A DNA stretch of 64,000 bases from Heterobilharzia americana. Lineage: Eukaryota; Platyhelminthes; Trematoda; Strigeidida; Schistosomatidae. Below the pieces are notes generated by a model. That model saw nothing but the letters and a program-made list of their open reading frames with translations. It was not told where the DNA came from and made no database searches. The stretch lies in NCBI GenBank assembly GCA_944470555.2, contig OX104130.1, positions 3,224,001-3,288,000 on the forward strand, given 5' to 3'. Both the position numbers and the translations under genes were made by a program. Each line of letters starts with the position of its first letter. Position 1 is the first letter of the stretch. Shown piece after piece: positions 11,590 through 23,184 of the stretch.

Positions 11590-12330
11590 GGATATTAATG
11601 TGAAGCCTGATGACAGCTAATTTTGGCAATGGGAAGTTTCAAAATATTGAAAAGTCAGAAAGAGCATATGCGCTTATAAAGATCTTCCTTTTCTCATCAT
11701 ACTTTACGGGGATTTATTTTGTCACAGAAGACTCCTTAATAAACCTACAGCATGTAGATGGTATGGTCTCGTGGAGTGAAGATGTTAGCAAGATGTAGAA
11801 TCTTCTGGATATCTTGGATGGTCATTTTAGAATATGTAGGATGCATTTATCACCATCTAAATGTAAATTGTTGCTCTAGGTCTGATCTTCCCTTTCACCT
11901 TGTTTAACGACAAAAAAGTAAAGTGGTCAAAACAGTTAACCCTTTTCACTAATTCGATGAATCCGATCAGATCTGGCGGCTTAGTGACCCACGAAATTTG
12001 TGCATAGATATAAAAGGCCATAGCATTTAGTGTAGTGTTGTGATATTGGATAGCCTGTGAAATATGGTCATTAAAGGTAGAGGACATGAGAAAGCTTAAG
12101 ATGTTCGACAACCATTGACTTCGTGTAACAGGCCATGTGTAGTGATGCCAACATTTCATGAGTGTAGAATTCAGCCGTAGAATATTAGTCAGTAGAGGAA
12201 ACACAGTTGATGCAATTGTACGAAGATGGTCAGGGATGTTGAGTGATAAATAAAGTTTAGACCCGATAAAGGTTACTGGTGCTGGTTATTGATTTGAGTC
12301 GTCTAGGGGAATGTAGACTTCTCAGTTAAA
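11590..12330 (+). mobile_element. LINE reverse transcriptase C-terminal fragment
   Basis: A forward remnant reads VSKM.NLLDILDGHF..CRMHLSPSKCKLLL, matching the SKCKLLLQDW region of the LINE RT seen at 14260. Later broken sequence corresponds to the SLVVKRVN..TYLGS area. Stops interrupt every frame. Confidence 0.55.
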
Positions 12331-12334
12331 GTCT

Positions 12335-12780
12335 GCATGAAAACTGAAATCGTTGGCTACAGACTTTAGGCGATATTGTAGTGGGCGTTACTGATAAGAA
12401 TGGATATTAGTAGTATATGTTGAGAGGGTGGCAGGAATCATAGGGAATTACCAGCAATGGGTAAGGATTCTGCCAAGAGCAATGCAACGGATAACGCAGG
12501 CGTATCACATTGGATGCTACTGATAATAATGTATGAAGAGCAAATCAAGGGAGAAACAGAAGAGAAAACGAAGCACATCTTGCAAATGACGAGTTTAGTG
12601 CAAGGTGTACCACATGTAACGACTACCATTTCAATACATCGTTTCCGTCTCGGTGGCGCAAATACGTCCACAAAGTTCACACCGCATTTCGATTCTTAAT
12701 GCGTTCTTTAATAACTATCTGATATACCTGAGTAGATAAACTAAGCAGTGAAAAGAGAGAACAGAAAAACACTCAGTCTT
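12335..12780. other. Intron sequence with no recognised element
   Basis: Two overlapping 80-codon frames on opposite strands (12438-12699) have no family resemblance and mirror each other, as expected of a low-stop AT/GC balanced stretch. No splice-bounded exon is evident. Confidence 0.3.
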
Positions 12781-12782
12781 AC

Positions 12783-13369
12783 CACATTAAGAAGCGGTGA
12801 ACTAGCTCGTTTAGTCATCCATCCTGATTGATTTAGGGCATTTAAATTACCAGCATTCAAATCATTCTTTCGATTGCTATAGCGTTTTCGATTATTATTA
12901 ATAATACTATCGATAGGTAAATGTGAAATTCCGTCATCATCTTCTTCATATCCTAATCCTATCTTATCATCTTCTTTCTCTTCTTCAAGGGGATTCATAG
13001 TAATCGCTGGAATACTGATATATTTCGTTTTTCTCTTTGAGTTGTCATTTAAATTAGTATCATTGTGATTAACTTTGTCAGTGTTCAACAGTTTTTGACT
13101 TTGTTTCAATAAATCCATCGGAGAAGTATTATTACTATTGATTTCAGTAGTATCAGTAGGAATATTGTCATTATCTTCATCATCATCATCATCTTCTGGT
13201 GTCTGTTCATCTGTTGTTAATTGTTGGCTTACAGGTGGGACATAGCTTAACTGTCTAGACATTAATCCTCCGTAGATACCATGACGTTGAATCAATTCAG
13301 AGACTGGAGGATCTGTGAACAAGTGATCTGATGTTCGTGTACGTGAATAGTCAATTGTGCATGGACCAC
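12783..13369 (-). CDS. SGSM1/2-like: SGSM-like gene, post-RUN block plus acidic linker exon
   Basis: This is a 587-base exon between TTACTAG|GT and CTTAATGTG|GTAAGA. Joined to the 29215 exon it gives LLRGPCTIDYSRTRTSDH and then LFTDPPVSELIQRHGIYGG. This parallels LLVGPCALEYTKMKTADH and FWTDPSADELVQRHRIHSS of SGSM1. Conservation stops after about 40 residues. The remaining 155 are a disordered linker with EDDDDDEDNDN and EEEKEDD acidic runs, many Asn, and a KRKTK basic patch. In vertebrate relatives this interval is a variable linker before the Rab/Rap-binding region. It ends in phase 0, matching the exon at 2589. The longest ATG-initiated open frame here (12741-13430) runs into both introns, so those limits are not the exon. 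Confidence 0.87.
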
Positions 13370-13479
13370 CTAGTAAGCAAAAGAAATTTAATGTTAGCAC
13401 TGATGGATAAATGAAACATTTCAATAGCATTAAATAAAATCAGTTGAAACTGTGTAGTAATACTTGTAATTCCCCACTG

Positions 13480-13960
13480 TTGTACTGCGTCGAACCATTC
13501 GACTTCTGTTACCAGATGAGCTCCTATGCGGATGCTTTGATGTTGCTGGGATATTCATTAGACTGTGGTCTACCTCGTGGCTACCAGTGGAATCCAGGAC
13601 GCTCGTTTCGACCCATGATAGCGACGGAAAATTACAAGTAGTAATAAACAACAACTGATACACGTCCAAGTATGGGACTCCCAAGCACCACACACTCGCG
13701 AACTCACCATGAATCGAACTCAAGACCTTCGGGTTTCATGGCGGGTGAGTTAAACATTCAGCCACTGAGTTGGAGTCCAATACTTCACAGTTTCCTAATT
13801 CTGCCAATCCACAACATAACGCGATCATCTACCAAGGTCTTCAACTTGATATCCGCCTCACGTTTAACTTGTTGACCCTACAGGTCACAGCTTCGTACTA
13901 GTGTACTGCCAGTTCTTCAATGGTTCTTCAACAAATGACAGTCCATGATGAATACTGCCT
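13480..13960 (-). repeat. Composite SINE: Sm-alpha-like part then SINE family 2 copy
   Basis: 13490-13640 holds a degenerate Sm-alpha copy in reverse (tail block ATGAGCTCCTATGCGGATGC, then TGGAATCCAGGACGCTCGTT). 13655-13960 is a reverse SINE family 2 copy (GTATGGGACTCCCAAGCA, TGAATCGAACTCAAGACCTT, GCCACTGAGTTGGAGTCC). Both are diverged. They sit in the intron directly before the 12783-13369 exon on the coding strand. Confidence 0.6.
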
Positions 13961-13984
13961 TGATATTAGTTTTTTTACTTGTAA

Positions 13985-14235
13985 TTTCTGATCGTTGATT
14001 AGGGCGAATTGATCGGTCACTACTGGAGTATCGGTTCCTGCGTGGATGTCTCGATATTATCCGAAATTTCAGTTTAAAAACAGATAGTGACTAGCAACAT
14101 GAACCCAGGTTGCGCATTTTATCCTGGTTAGGACTCGTCAGGTGGATGCACCTGCCTCCCAACGAGTGACACTGTCCCCTTCGAGACGTGAACCCAGAAC
14201 TAATCACTTCAAACCCAAAGGAGTTATTAGTCAAA
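13985..14235 (-). repeat. Sm-alpha-type SINE, degenerate hammerhead
   Basis: This is a reverse-oriented tail (GATTAGGGCGAATTGATCGG), then a hammerhead remnant at about 14105-14150 with core CTGACGAG but stem II and GAAA altered (GATAAAA). A tRNA-like head follows. Confidence 0.65.
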
Positions 14236-14249
14236 TCAACGACGGGAAT

Positions 14250-15000
14250 GACAAGTTACCCAAATTCAAGTTGCTGCTCCAGGACTGGTCTCCAGGGGTA
14301 CCCTATCTAACAGTAGGCAGTGAAGTGGTGCGGAGAACATTTCACTCATGTAGAAAGTCGGATCAGCCCTAGTGCGTTAGTGGCCGACGAAATCTCTGCA
14401 TGGATACAAAAGCCTCAACTGGCATTCACTAACTTACACCATTTATGGAGTTAACATGATATCCAATTGCCCACTACGGGCATAGGGCTGAAGTTCCATC
14501 TGTTCTACTGTACGTCTGAATATTATGTTCACTGAAAACAAATGAAATGATAAGACTTGTGCTGTTCGACTACTGCTGCCATTCAAGTATAAGTCGTGTG
14601 TCCTGGTGTTAACATGTCAGTAACAAAGAAGTCAGGTGTAGAGTTCTAGGCAAAAAAGAAAGTCAGCTGATCAGATTGTGAACCTTCATCGACTCAAGTG
14701 GCTGAAATATGCATTACGTATGCCTAGCCACACTTTGCCTAATCGCATAATGGTAGCTGAAGTAGGTTTAGACTGGAAAAAAGTTAGGGGTGGTCGGATA
14801 GAAATATTGTATCATTTTGAAAAGTCTTTTATTGTTCTTTTCAGTTAATAGGGTGATGTTGACTCCCCGATTGGAGTCCATGTGGTAACAGAAACCAGTG
14901 GTTGGAGACTCTAAGTGATATGGCTCAGAATCCATCTCAGTGTCAGTTGATAATTCAATCCAAAAAAAGGCTGACATTTTATTGATACTACAAACAATAC
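14250..15000 (+). mobile_element. LINE C-terminal and 3' fragment
   Basis: Forward frames read FKLLLQDWSPGVPYLTVGSE, then after breaks HRLKWLKYALRMPSHTLPNR and WKKVRGGRIEI. These are the RT thumb and the conserved LINE C-terminus (RLRWLGHVLRMP, WKKVRGGQ). The copy has internal deletions and stops. Confidence 0.7.
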
Positions 15001-15064
15001 CAAATTGAAGAAAAATTAAACTTAGAATTGACCTTATGTAAACAGAAGATAAATGATATATTGA

Positions 15065-15290
15065 TCTTGGTGGCTAGTAGAGAAATCCAGGACGCAGGTT
15101 TCGTCCTGTTTGGCACTCGTCAACTGGACGTAGCTGCACCCCAGTGCGGAGTGATGTTGTTCCCACCGAGGCTAGAACCCAGTGTCCTTAGCTTCAAACG
15201 CCAAAGCGTTATCCACTAAGCCACTGGGAAGGGGGGTGGCGACGATAGCCACCTCTTTTGCAACGGATGTCATTACAAAGAAGACAAGTG
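15065..15290 (-). repeat. Sm-alpha-type SINE with near-complete hammerhead
   Basis: The minus-strand hammerhead (about 15086-15130) has GAAA, stem I CCAG/CTGG, and stem III ACGC-like pairing with a GTC triplet. The first core base is changed (TTGACGA for CTGACGA). The tRNA-like head follows at 15150-15240, and the 5' flank GTGGCTATCGTC is shared with 42545. Confidence 0.75.
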
Positions 15291-15299
15291 AATTTGAAA

Positions 15300-15798
15300 A
15301 AAGCGTCTTCAATATAAGTAGGAGAAGTGATTCCAGCCTCAAGTTTATCCACCGAACACGCTGAATAACCAGGGGTTACTAGACCCAATTTTTAATTAGG
15401 TCTCTGTTTCATTTCAATCACTAATTTAGGAGAATATCAACTGGGCGAAGTGGAGGGGGGGGGGCGGACCGAGAGAACACATGACTCAGCTAATAGTTGT
15501 TTCAGCTCAGTTTACAACTAAATGGCAATCAGTAAATATTATCATACACCTTTCATAACTGGAATATAGAGCATTCAATTCAGATAGCAGGGACTCGCGC
15601 TACAACATTTTGAACAATCTGATCATACACACATATACATACTTGAACTTGTTGAATAATTTATTTAAAAAACTGAGAATAGTTAATTTAGGTCAATGGA
15701 ATTATAAGTGTGAAAGATAACCAGTGCAGAGTGGATAAAAAAAGAGAGGAAACATAAAAAGGTTAGATCACCACCAGGGTGGGTTCAATGAAAGTGCA
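15300..15798. other. Unassigned intron sequence with a poly-G run
   Basis: No gene was seen. A G-rich run with ten consecutive G lies near 15455-15467. No SINE or LINE block was recognised before the palindrome that starts at about 15801. Confidence 0.35.
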
Positions 15799-15800
15799 GA

Positions 15801-17767
15801 TTTTTCAAGTTGGTATTCATCTTGCACTGACATCACCTGAAGAAACATTGGAAACCTAAAAACACTGAACAGATCTTTCGTCCTAACACAAGACTCTTCA
15901 ACAGTGCGCACCAATTACTCCAACTCACCAGAAATCCAATCCACCACCATCACGTCCCGTGACAACCACGTCACCTTCGAACCACAAGGTCGGAATCCAA
16001 TCGTCCACATTTCCAACTTCTGTCAGTTCACAACATAGTGCCACCATCACCCAATGTCATCGTTGAGTATTTGTCCTCACGTGAACCACGTTTGCTCCAC
16101 TTGGTCATGACTTCTCATCACGACTTCCGAAGTCACCTCTCGAAGCTATTCACCAATGACCAGTGGGGCAAACGTGGTTCACGTGAGGACAAATACTCAA
16201 CGATGACATTGGGTGATGATGACGCTATGTTGTGAAGTGACAGAAATAGGAAATGTGGATCACTGGATTCTGACCCACTGGCTCAATTGTAACATGATGG
16301 CCACGGAACCTGATGGTCATGGATTCGGTCTCTGGTGAGTTGGGGTAGTGGAGGCACACTGTTGAAGAGTCCTATACTACGACGGAACACCTTTCCAGTG
16401 CTTTCAGGTTTCCAATGTTCCTCCAATTGATGTCACTCCATGATGAATATCAACTTGAAAATCTATATACTGACTAGTCGATGGTCGAATGGCTCAATCA
16501 GAAGACTTATCCACAGGAAATAGACTTTGACAGGACAATACCTTAGTTTCCATAGTTGCTATTCAGTTTAACACGAGTGCAGATTAGTCACGTGTTTCTT
16601 TAATACATTAATTTGTATTTGGACAGAAGATCCAAGAGAAATGGAAGCGTAATTATCAACAGAAACATTAGTGCGTAATGGATATCCATTGAAATGCATC
16701 TTCAAGTATGCAAAATCTATGGTACATTAAGATAGATTAATCAGTATTTTGTCCCTTAGACAAATGTGTTTATCAAATTGTTTAATCTTGAAGAAAAGCC
16801 TCATATCAGTTGTTAGCACTATATACTATGCGGCTAAGGTCATCTTAGTGGAAAAAAATATAATGTTCATGCTTCAACAAAAAACCTGAACGGCATTTGA
16901 ATGAGTATATTACATCACATTGTATCTATCCATCGTGACATGCAGTTAAGAACTATTGAACATCTGCTCAAGTGACTCCAGAAGAAAAATGACCTTTAAT
17001 GGTTTGATAAATGTAGGCGACATATATCCTTTCTCATCAATCATAAAACATCATAGAAACCGATCATAAGATCGATATGAAGATAATCTTTATTGTACTG
17101 TATAGATTTTCAAGTTGATATTCATCATGGAGTGACATCAATTGGAGGAACATTGGAAACCTGAAAGCACTGGAAAGGTGTTCCGTCCTAGTATAGGACT
17201 CTTCAACAGTGTGCCTCCACTACCCCAACTCACCAGAAATCGAATCCATGACCATCAGGTTCCGTGGCCATCATGTTACAATTGAGCCAGTAGGTCAGAA
17301 TCCAGTGATCCACATTTCCTATTTCTGTCACTTCACAACATAGCGTCATCATCACCCAATGTCATCGTTGAGTATTTGTCCTCACGTGAACCACGTTTTC
17401 CCCACTGGTCATTGGTGAATAGCTTCGAGAGGTGATTTCGGAAGTCGTGATGAGAAGTCATGACCAAGTGGAGCAAACGTGGTTCACGTGAGGACAAATA
17501 CTCAACGATGATATTGGGTGATGGTGGCACTATGTTGTGAACTGACAGGAGTTGGAAATGTGGACGATTGGATTCCGACCTTGTGGTTCGAAGGTGACGT
17601 GGTTGTCATGGAACGTGATGGTGGTGGATTGGATCTCTGGTGAGTTGGAGTAATTGGTGTGCACTGTTGAGGAGTCTTGTGTTAGGATGAAAGATCTGTT
17701 CAGTGTTTTTAGGTTTCCAATGTTCCTTCAGGTGATGTCAGTGCAAGATGAATATCAACTTGAAAAA
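15801..17767. repeat. Large nested SINE palindrome, two 667-base arms
   Basis: Arms 15801-16467 and 17101-17767 are inverted copies of equal length around a 633-base loop. Each arm is itself a head-to-head pair of SINE family 2 copies. Within the left arm, about 16046-16106 pairs with 16156-16218. Mirror frames 16038-16235 (+) and 17333-17530 (-) translate almost identically because of this. Short inserts or substitutions are few between arms, so the duplication looks recent relative to other SINE copies here. Confidence 0.9.
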
Positions 17768-17769
17768 TC

Positions 17770-18335
17770 ACTAAATATAAGAACTAGCATGTAAATGAAA
17801 AGCTACATCTCTGACATTTTCATCTTCAAGGAAAATTAGTGGAAAAACAAATAAGCTGACTAGGTATTTTCATGCTTCATACACCTCATATACTCTATCC
17901 AATAAGCTTTAAGTTGTTTTAATCTACTGAGGAGGCGGGGGGAAGTATAACTCACTTCTATAACTTATTCTTAGTACGTAAAATCATCAACTACAGCACT
18001 GATTAAGGCCGAATCTAATCCTTTAAGGTAATATCAGTCTCCTAGATGCGTTAAAAACACATTAATTGGTCAGCATCGAAGGCGGAATATTACTTGGACG
18101 GGGAAATTTTTTGATTATTTCAAAGAAAAATATCAACATATATTTAGTAGAAATGAACTAATCAACTAAAGGACACCTGTAGTCAACTATTCAGACATAA
18201 ACTACCCATGAAGACACATTGTAAATACTCAAGGCTGTAAAACAAACAGCATTTCATTGAAAAGCATATCTCCAACCTTTTTCAGATTCAAGTATAATTA
18301 TTAGAAAAAGCAATTAGTTGATAAACATGATAATC
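17770..18335. other. AT-rich intron stretch, nothing recognised
   Basis: There is no open frame of note, no recognised repeat family and no splice-bounded exon. Confidence 0.35.
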
Positions 18336-18339
18336 ATCT

Positions 18340-18535
18340 TGGTGATTAGTAGTGGAATTCAGGAGGCAGGTTTCATCCTATTCAAGGCTCATCAGATAAA
18401 TGTACTTCCTCCCAAGTGAATTATATTATTCCCACTGAGACTTGGACCCAGAAATGATCACTCTAAACGCTAGAGCAACATTCACTAAACAACCAAATCA
18501 TGATAGCTACCTTTTTTTGAGACGGATATAAAAGA
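18340..18535 (-). repeat. Sm-alpha-type SINE, hammerhead core retained
   Basis: The minus-strand core reads CTGATGAG and GAAA with a weakened stem II (about 18355-18400). A TGAGACTTGGACCC-like B-box segment and tRNA-like head follow to 18500. Stem I is altered (ATCTG), so activity is doubtful. Confidence 0.7.
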
Positions 18536-18539
18536 AAAT

Positions 18540-18890
18540 ATATTTTGCTTTTTTATCTATTTCTCTCTCACATACACACACACTATTTTTAGTAAATTAC
18601 ACTGAAAAATTAAGTAAACAGGGTTATTACAAGTTTCTCAACTGTAAAGTGATGTTATCCATTTTATTTTGTTTATATAAAATATTCTGGGAAGAGTAAA
18701 TTATCAGTATCACAAGATTTCATATACTCATATTCATTAAACAGCACAGCCTAATTACTTAACACCTGACCAGTTGATATGAAAAAAACATAGAAAAAGT
18801 GTCTAATGTGAATTAGGTGAATCAAAGATGATATAAGAGAGTCTTAAAGAATTTTCCTACTGACATTTTAAAAGTACCACCTTTTAATAA
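18540..18890. other. AT-rich stretch, nothing recognised
   Basis: A short (CA) run near 18573-18585 is the only feature seen. Confidence 0.35.
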
Positions 18891-18899
18891 ATGACAGTC

Positions 18900-19825
18900 A
18901 GATAGGTAGACATAATCAACATGGAATTGTGTACACTAGTCCTTAAGTTCAACTTGCAACAATTCACATAGCGTATGAACAACAGATGGATCGAAAAACA
19001 GCCGATATCAAAGTTGACTAAAGTGTACAGGACGAGAATGAATTGGAAAAGGGAAAGTTAAAAAAAAGTATCCAAGCATTAGAAGACGTCAAAAAGTGGA
19101 TATATCTACGCCACTATGACAAACGTTCAGTCATGTCACCCAGATAGTCCTCAATCACTGAAACCTATCGTCTTAGAGACCCCAACCAGACAATCTAAAT
19201 CTTCCTACACGCCTCAGATCAACAGTCTGGCGCTCTCAACCTTCTAACCTAGTGCAACTTGACCTAGAATGATATATCGAGGTACGCGGTGGTTAGGCAT
19301 GCGCAGTACATATTCAAGCCATCTCAGTCGACTAAGGTTCACTACCTCACCAATCGACATGCCTAGCTTGCTTAGTACCCTTCACCTGACTTCAACACTG
19401 TCCCCAAAGTGACTCCACCAAACGTGAGCAATGCTACGAGGATATCTGTGATCAAAACCCTATAATCGCTTCGTGTCTCCTACATTTGATGGTCATGTCT
19501 CGCAGCCATATGACAGAAGAGAACGGACTGCAGTGTGATGTACTCATCCTTTGATAGATAGTCTGGTATCTCGTCAGTCGACATCACAGTCTATGCAAGT
19601 TGGCAAATGAATAACGCGCCTTCTGTATTCGGCCTGAGATCTCTAACCAGCACATTTAGGTTGATGCAACTCCTTTACAAGTGCCAGAGAAACGCATAGC
19701 AAATGTACTCATATTTCTGCTCACCGCATGCGTTCAGAACACGCTGAATTTTGATAGCATCTTTACACACCAGGACAATAAATGAAAGTATCGGATATCA
19801 CTTGACTATCTGAGATAGCCATAGT
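18900..19825 (-). mobile_element. LINE C-terminal/3' fragment
   Basis: The minus strand carries the LINE tail with recognisable SINLNVLVRDLRPNTEGALF (compare ISPNGLVADEIS...IQKARLAF) and a later GGVTLGTVLKSG region, ending in the 3' UTR shared with 1100-1250 and 43200-43400. It is broken in all frames. Confidence 0.55.
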
Positions 19826-19848
19826 TTGGCAGACTAGTATTTATACTG

Positions 19849-19921
19849 GGTGATGATTGAAGGTGAGATGAAAAACCAGCCGCGGTCCACACTTTCATCT
19901 CACCTTCAATCATTACCCAGC
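19849..19921. repeat. Perfect-looking hairpin from a SINE end
   Basis: CTGGGTGATGATTGAAGGTG (plus AGATGAAA) at the left pairs with its reverse complement at the right, with about 13 bases between. The same GAAGGTGAAATGAAA block ends the tRNA-like SINEs at 45460-45530 and 50415-50510, so this is a head-to-head join of that SINE's end. Confidence 0.8.
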
Positions 19922-20139
19922 AGGAAATATTGGATAAAATTTGCATAGTATCGAATCATCTGATCTTATCAAAATGTTATACACAACTCTGATGGACTCC
20001 ATTTTGTGCATAGTTCACCTTTTGCTTTCTTTGATAATATGTTCGCGTACATTTCAACAAAGGGATTCTTGGAAATACTAGTTTGTGAAAATAAGTGAAA
20101 AATAAATATGATATTCAACATTCATTGACTAGTCACTTC

Positions 20140-20465
20140 ATATTGTTTTGCCCTCAGTGCTAACCACATCCAACCGATCATTTTGCAATGTGGTCACCAG
20201 TTTAGGAGACTCATCATCGTTATATACTTTGATTGATGTAAGTTGGTTATAGGCAATCAGCAGAAAGCTCTGCACTCTGTACTTGTTGGGATTCATCAGT
20301 AAAGCATGTCTACAACCCTTAAGGAACTGAGAAAATCAAACCTGCATCATTCCGTGTTTCGGTCACAGACCCTGCCACTAATGTATTGAGATAAAGTCTC
20401 TGACTGCAGTACTGATTAGCGTGAGTTCAAATCTCTCAGGGAAAATCAGTCCCATCGACATCACA
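20140..20465. repeat. SINE family 3 copy (TGTGGTCACCA...)
   Basis: Shared blocks with 54470-54790 and 44040-44290 are CAATGTGGTCACCAGTTTAG, GGCAATCAGCAGAAAGCTC and ACTTGTTGGGATTCATCAG. A tRNA-like part at 20395-20450 has a B-box-like GAGTTCAAATCTC. On the minus strand it carries CTGATGAATCCC, a possible hammerhead remnant. Confidence 0.6.
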
Positions 20466-20699
20466 GATACGCTTTGCTGACACATTCAAGCAGACACAAA
20501 ATGTAGATCAAGTAGGGCTTCCATTCGACTGGTTTCAACCAAGTATCAAACTTTAAACTACTTACTAGGTGGTAGCAAATACTTGTGTGCAATTTTTCGA
20601 GTACTGACATCAAATAAAACTTACTATAAGAAAATTCATAGTAAACTAGAGCACTTTTATTGAACATATTGGATGGAATGATAGCGACTTCATTGCAGT

Positions 20700-20975
20700 C
20701 GGTGTATGCATAACTGACTGACATTGGTCAGAGAAGCGTTGAAAACCTGGTGGCACTGGACAGATGTTTCGTCCTAGTATGGCGGTCATCAGTACTGCAA
20801 ATCTATGAACAAACCAGAGGTCGATCATAGAGCCTTCAGGTTTCCAGAAGAGCATATTATCCCTGGGTTGGAACCCAAAGAACCACATTTTCTTATTTCT
20901 GTCGATCCATGAAATAGCGTGACCACATCGAACGTGGGAATAAATACTGAACATTGGCATTAGATCAGGTTGGAA
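20700..20975 (-). repeat. SINE family 2 copy
   Basis: The reverse tail is followed by ACAGATGTTTCGTCCTAGTA and a tRNA-like segment (ACCAGAGGTCGATCATAGAG, GGTTGGAACCC). The hammerhead reads CTGATGA with GAAA but a mismatched stem II. Confidence 0.65.
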
Positions 20976-20979
20976 GGAG

Positions 20980-21250
20980 ACTTAGGGTGGTTTGAGCCTA
21001 GTAATGAGGTTTAGATTGCCTAGATGGCGTCACCGAGATCATTTAGTGACATTGCTGAAAATTGGTCCCAATATCACATATTTATTCACTTTTTGATGCC
21101 TTCTAAAGCTTGAACATTTTCAAAAACCGATTTTTTCAATTTTCTTTTCATCCCATACATCTTTATGTACTTGATATCAGCTCTTTTTCTGTCCTCTTGT
21201 TATTTGCACACCACTGTAAAGTGTGACAACTTGAACCGAAGCACATGTGT
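20980..21250 (+). mobile_element. LINE 3'-UTR fragment
   Basis: The TTTATTCACTTTTTGATGCC and ACTGTAAAGTGTGACAACTT blocks match the LINE 3' ends at 51540-51710 and 63430-63590. Confidence 0.6.
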
Positions 21251-21254
21251 TTGT

Positions 21255-21500
21255 GCGTGTGCATTAGATAATGGTCATGATATATCACAAATTGACAGGA
21301 GTAGAAAAGTGTGAACTAATGCATTGTGAACGACTGACTCAGCAGTATGTTAATACATTCTTGCTACAGAGTATGAAGGTCCTGGGTTCAATCCCAGGCG
21401 GGGTCATGGGTGCACACTGCTCACGGGTCCCATACTTGGAATGAAGCAACTTTCCAGTGCTTCCAAGTTTCCAATGCCCCTTTAGATGGATACATCCTTG
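21255..21500 (+). repeat. SINE family 2 copy
   Basis: The tRNA-like segment GGTCCTGGGTTCAATCCCAG is well preserved, followed by GTGCACACTGC and a degraded hammerhead arm (CTCACGGGTCCCATACTTGG). Confidence 0.7.
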
Positions 21501-21504
21501 GAAT

Positions 21505-22140
21505 TAATAAATCCTCATAAACCTCTCAGTGAACAACTAAACTTGTTTATCACAGTTACACGGAATCAAATACTTAGTTAACTTTTTTGGTCAACTCTAT
21601 CAGTTTAGTTAAGTCTTAGTAAAATATTGAGTGATTCTCATGTGTTTCCCCGTACAACAGAAAACACAGTTTTCCCTTATCTATAAAGAAGTACACAATA
21701 CAGAAATTGACAAGATAACACCAACATAACATGCAGAAATCTTCATCAAACTATCTGCTGGAATCCATTCATAATGAGGTAGGTTTCAATTAGAAGATGT
21801 AAATTATCAAAGGATTCAATAAGGAAATAAATTTTTCCAACAAAATTGTTTTATTGACATGTACACAGGATGGATGGATGCGTGGATAGATTAAACAAAA
21901 GAATAAACCATCTATGTAAGATTCTTAAAAGAGCGATTAATATGAAGTTTAATGTTTTATGATAAGATAAACAAAACTGAAATAACTAGGCTAAACATTG
22001 ACAATATGTTAATAACATTTATATCTTTCTTATCTTATATGCTAAACAATGTCAGCTGTTTAACAAGTAGCATCAATGAAACTGTGAAACTCAGAATAGT
22101 ACAAGAAATAACAGGAAGAAGACGAAATACTGATATCAGT
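21505..22140. other. AT-rich stretch, nothing recognised
   Basis: An ATG-open 64-codon frame at 21952-22146 is hydrophobic in its middle but has no supporting feature. No exon or repeat family was recognised. Confidence 0.3.
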
Positions 22141-22148
22141 CCATGATG

Positions 22149-22345
22149 AATTATATTATTATTATTATTATTTGTCCTTTGGGTTCCTAATGGAACATAG
22201 GACTTCAGTAGCACGTCTCAATGCGCTCTGTTCTCTGAAATCTTTTGAACCTGACTCCGTGACAGCTCACAAGCTCTCATTTCCTCCTAGCACGATCTAC
22301 TCCATGTCACCCTCGGACGCCCAACTCGTCGCTTCCCATGATGAA
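22149..22345 (-). mobile_element. 5'-truncated RTE-like LINE 3' end with (AAT)n tail
   Basis: On the minus strand this is the last roughly 170 bases of the element also found at 37372, 38618 and 48733. It ends in an AAT repeat tail (ATT run at the left). It retains the RRSC...RACELS remnant of the C-terminus. Confidence 0.75.
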
Positions 22346-22369
22346 TACTACTTCTAAATTAAAATCCCC

Positions 22370-22730
22370 ATTCATCCAAAGATACATTACTGTATAGTGC
22401 TCATTAGTAACTCGCTTCCAAATAGATATCATGAAGCTCTGATGAGAAGTCGTGACCTATGGGGTCAACCAGTAGGGAGTGAAGTGGATGCTAACTGAAG
22501 ACCTTGGATGATAGTTGCACCATATTATGAATTGACAGGAGTTGGAAATTTTGAACCACTGGAAACCGACCCTATGGCTGAATAGTTAACGCGTTCGCCA
22601 TGAAACCTGAATGTCCTGAGTCCAATCCCTAGCCGGGTCGTGGGTGTATACTTCTGAGGAGTCCCATACTAGGATTTTCAATAGTTCCCCAACTGATATC
22701 AGCAGATGATGAGTACTACTTCCAAAAGAA
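22370..22730 (+). repeat. SINE family 2, nearly full length
   Basis: The copy starts near TACATTACTGTATAGTGCTC and contains the GGGGTCAACCAGTAGGGAGT block. The tRNA-like segment is CTGAATAGTTAACG...GAGTCCAATCCC, followed by CTGAGGAGTCCCATACTAGG. The GAAA part of the hammerhead is deleted. It ends AACTGATATCAGCAGATGAT. Confidence 0.75.
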
Positions 22731-22829
22731 GATTAGCCGACACGATTAGCAATCACTTAGCGAATCTGAGGAAACAAGACTACCACTTCAAACAGTTGCA
22801 CACACACACACTAAATCGACGTAGCATCT

Positions 22830-23180
22830 TGCCCACAATTCACAGTAAGGTGTGGAGAAAAAAATGGATCGAAAAAGAACCAATATCAAGGTAGACTAAG
22901 ATATATGAAATAAAAATGAAGGTTACTGAAAATGTTCAAACTTTAGAAGGCATTAAAGAGTTAGTAAATCTATGCTATAACGACCAATTTTTAATAGTGT
23001 CACTGAAGAAACTCTAATAATTGATTTGGTATCGTCTTGAGGACCAAAGACAAACAGCCTACACCTCCATGAGCTGCTCAGATCAACAGTCAGAGACTTC
23101 ATGAAGTGATGCTATACCGTCGTGGTCTGTCCACCCTCAGCTCTCAACATTAAACAATAAGAGAGTAGTAGTGGGTAATG
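22830..23180 (-). mobile_element. LINE 3' fragment
   Basis: GAACCAATATCAAGGTAGAC and the following blocks match the reverse LINE 3' region at 1200-1400 and 19000-19200. There are no open frames. Confidence 0.45.
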
Positions 23181-23184
23181 TTTA

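Noticed and set aside
12741..13430. The full 229-codon minus frame as one CDS
   Set aside because: Its first and last parts lie in introns. The splice sites at 13370/13369 and 12783/12782 and the family alignment define the exon instead.
13444..13875. Plus-strand frames at 13444-13641 and 13672-13875
   Set aside because: They read through SINE sequence antisense to its family orientation. No host exon signal was found.
16038..17530. Two nearly identical 65-codon frames on opposite strands as a duplicated small gene
   Set aside because: They are the mirrored middle of a SINE palindrome. The identity follows from the inverted repeat, not from protein conservation.
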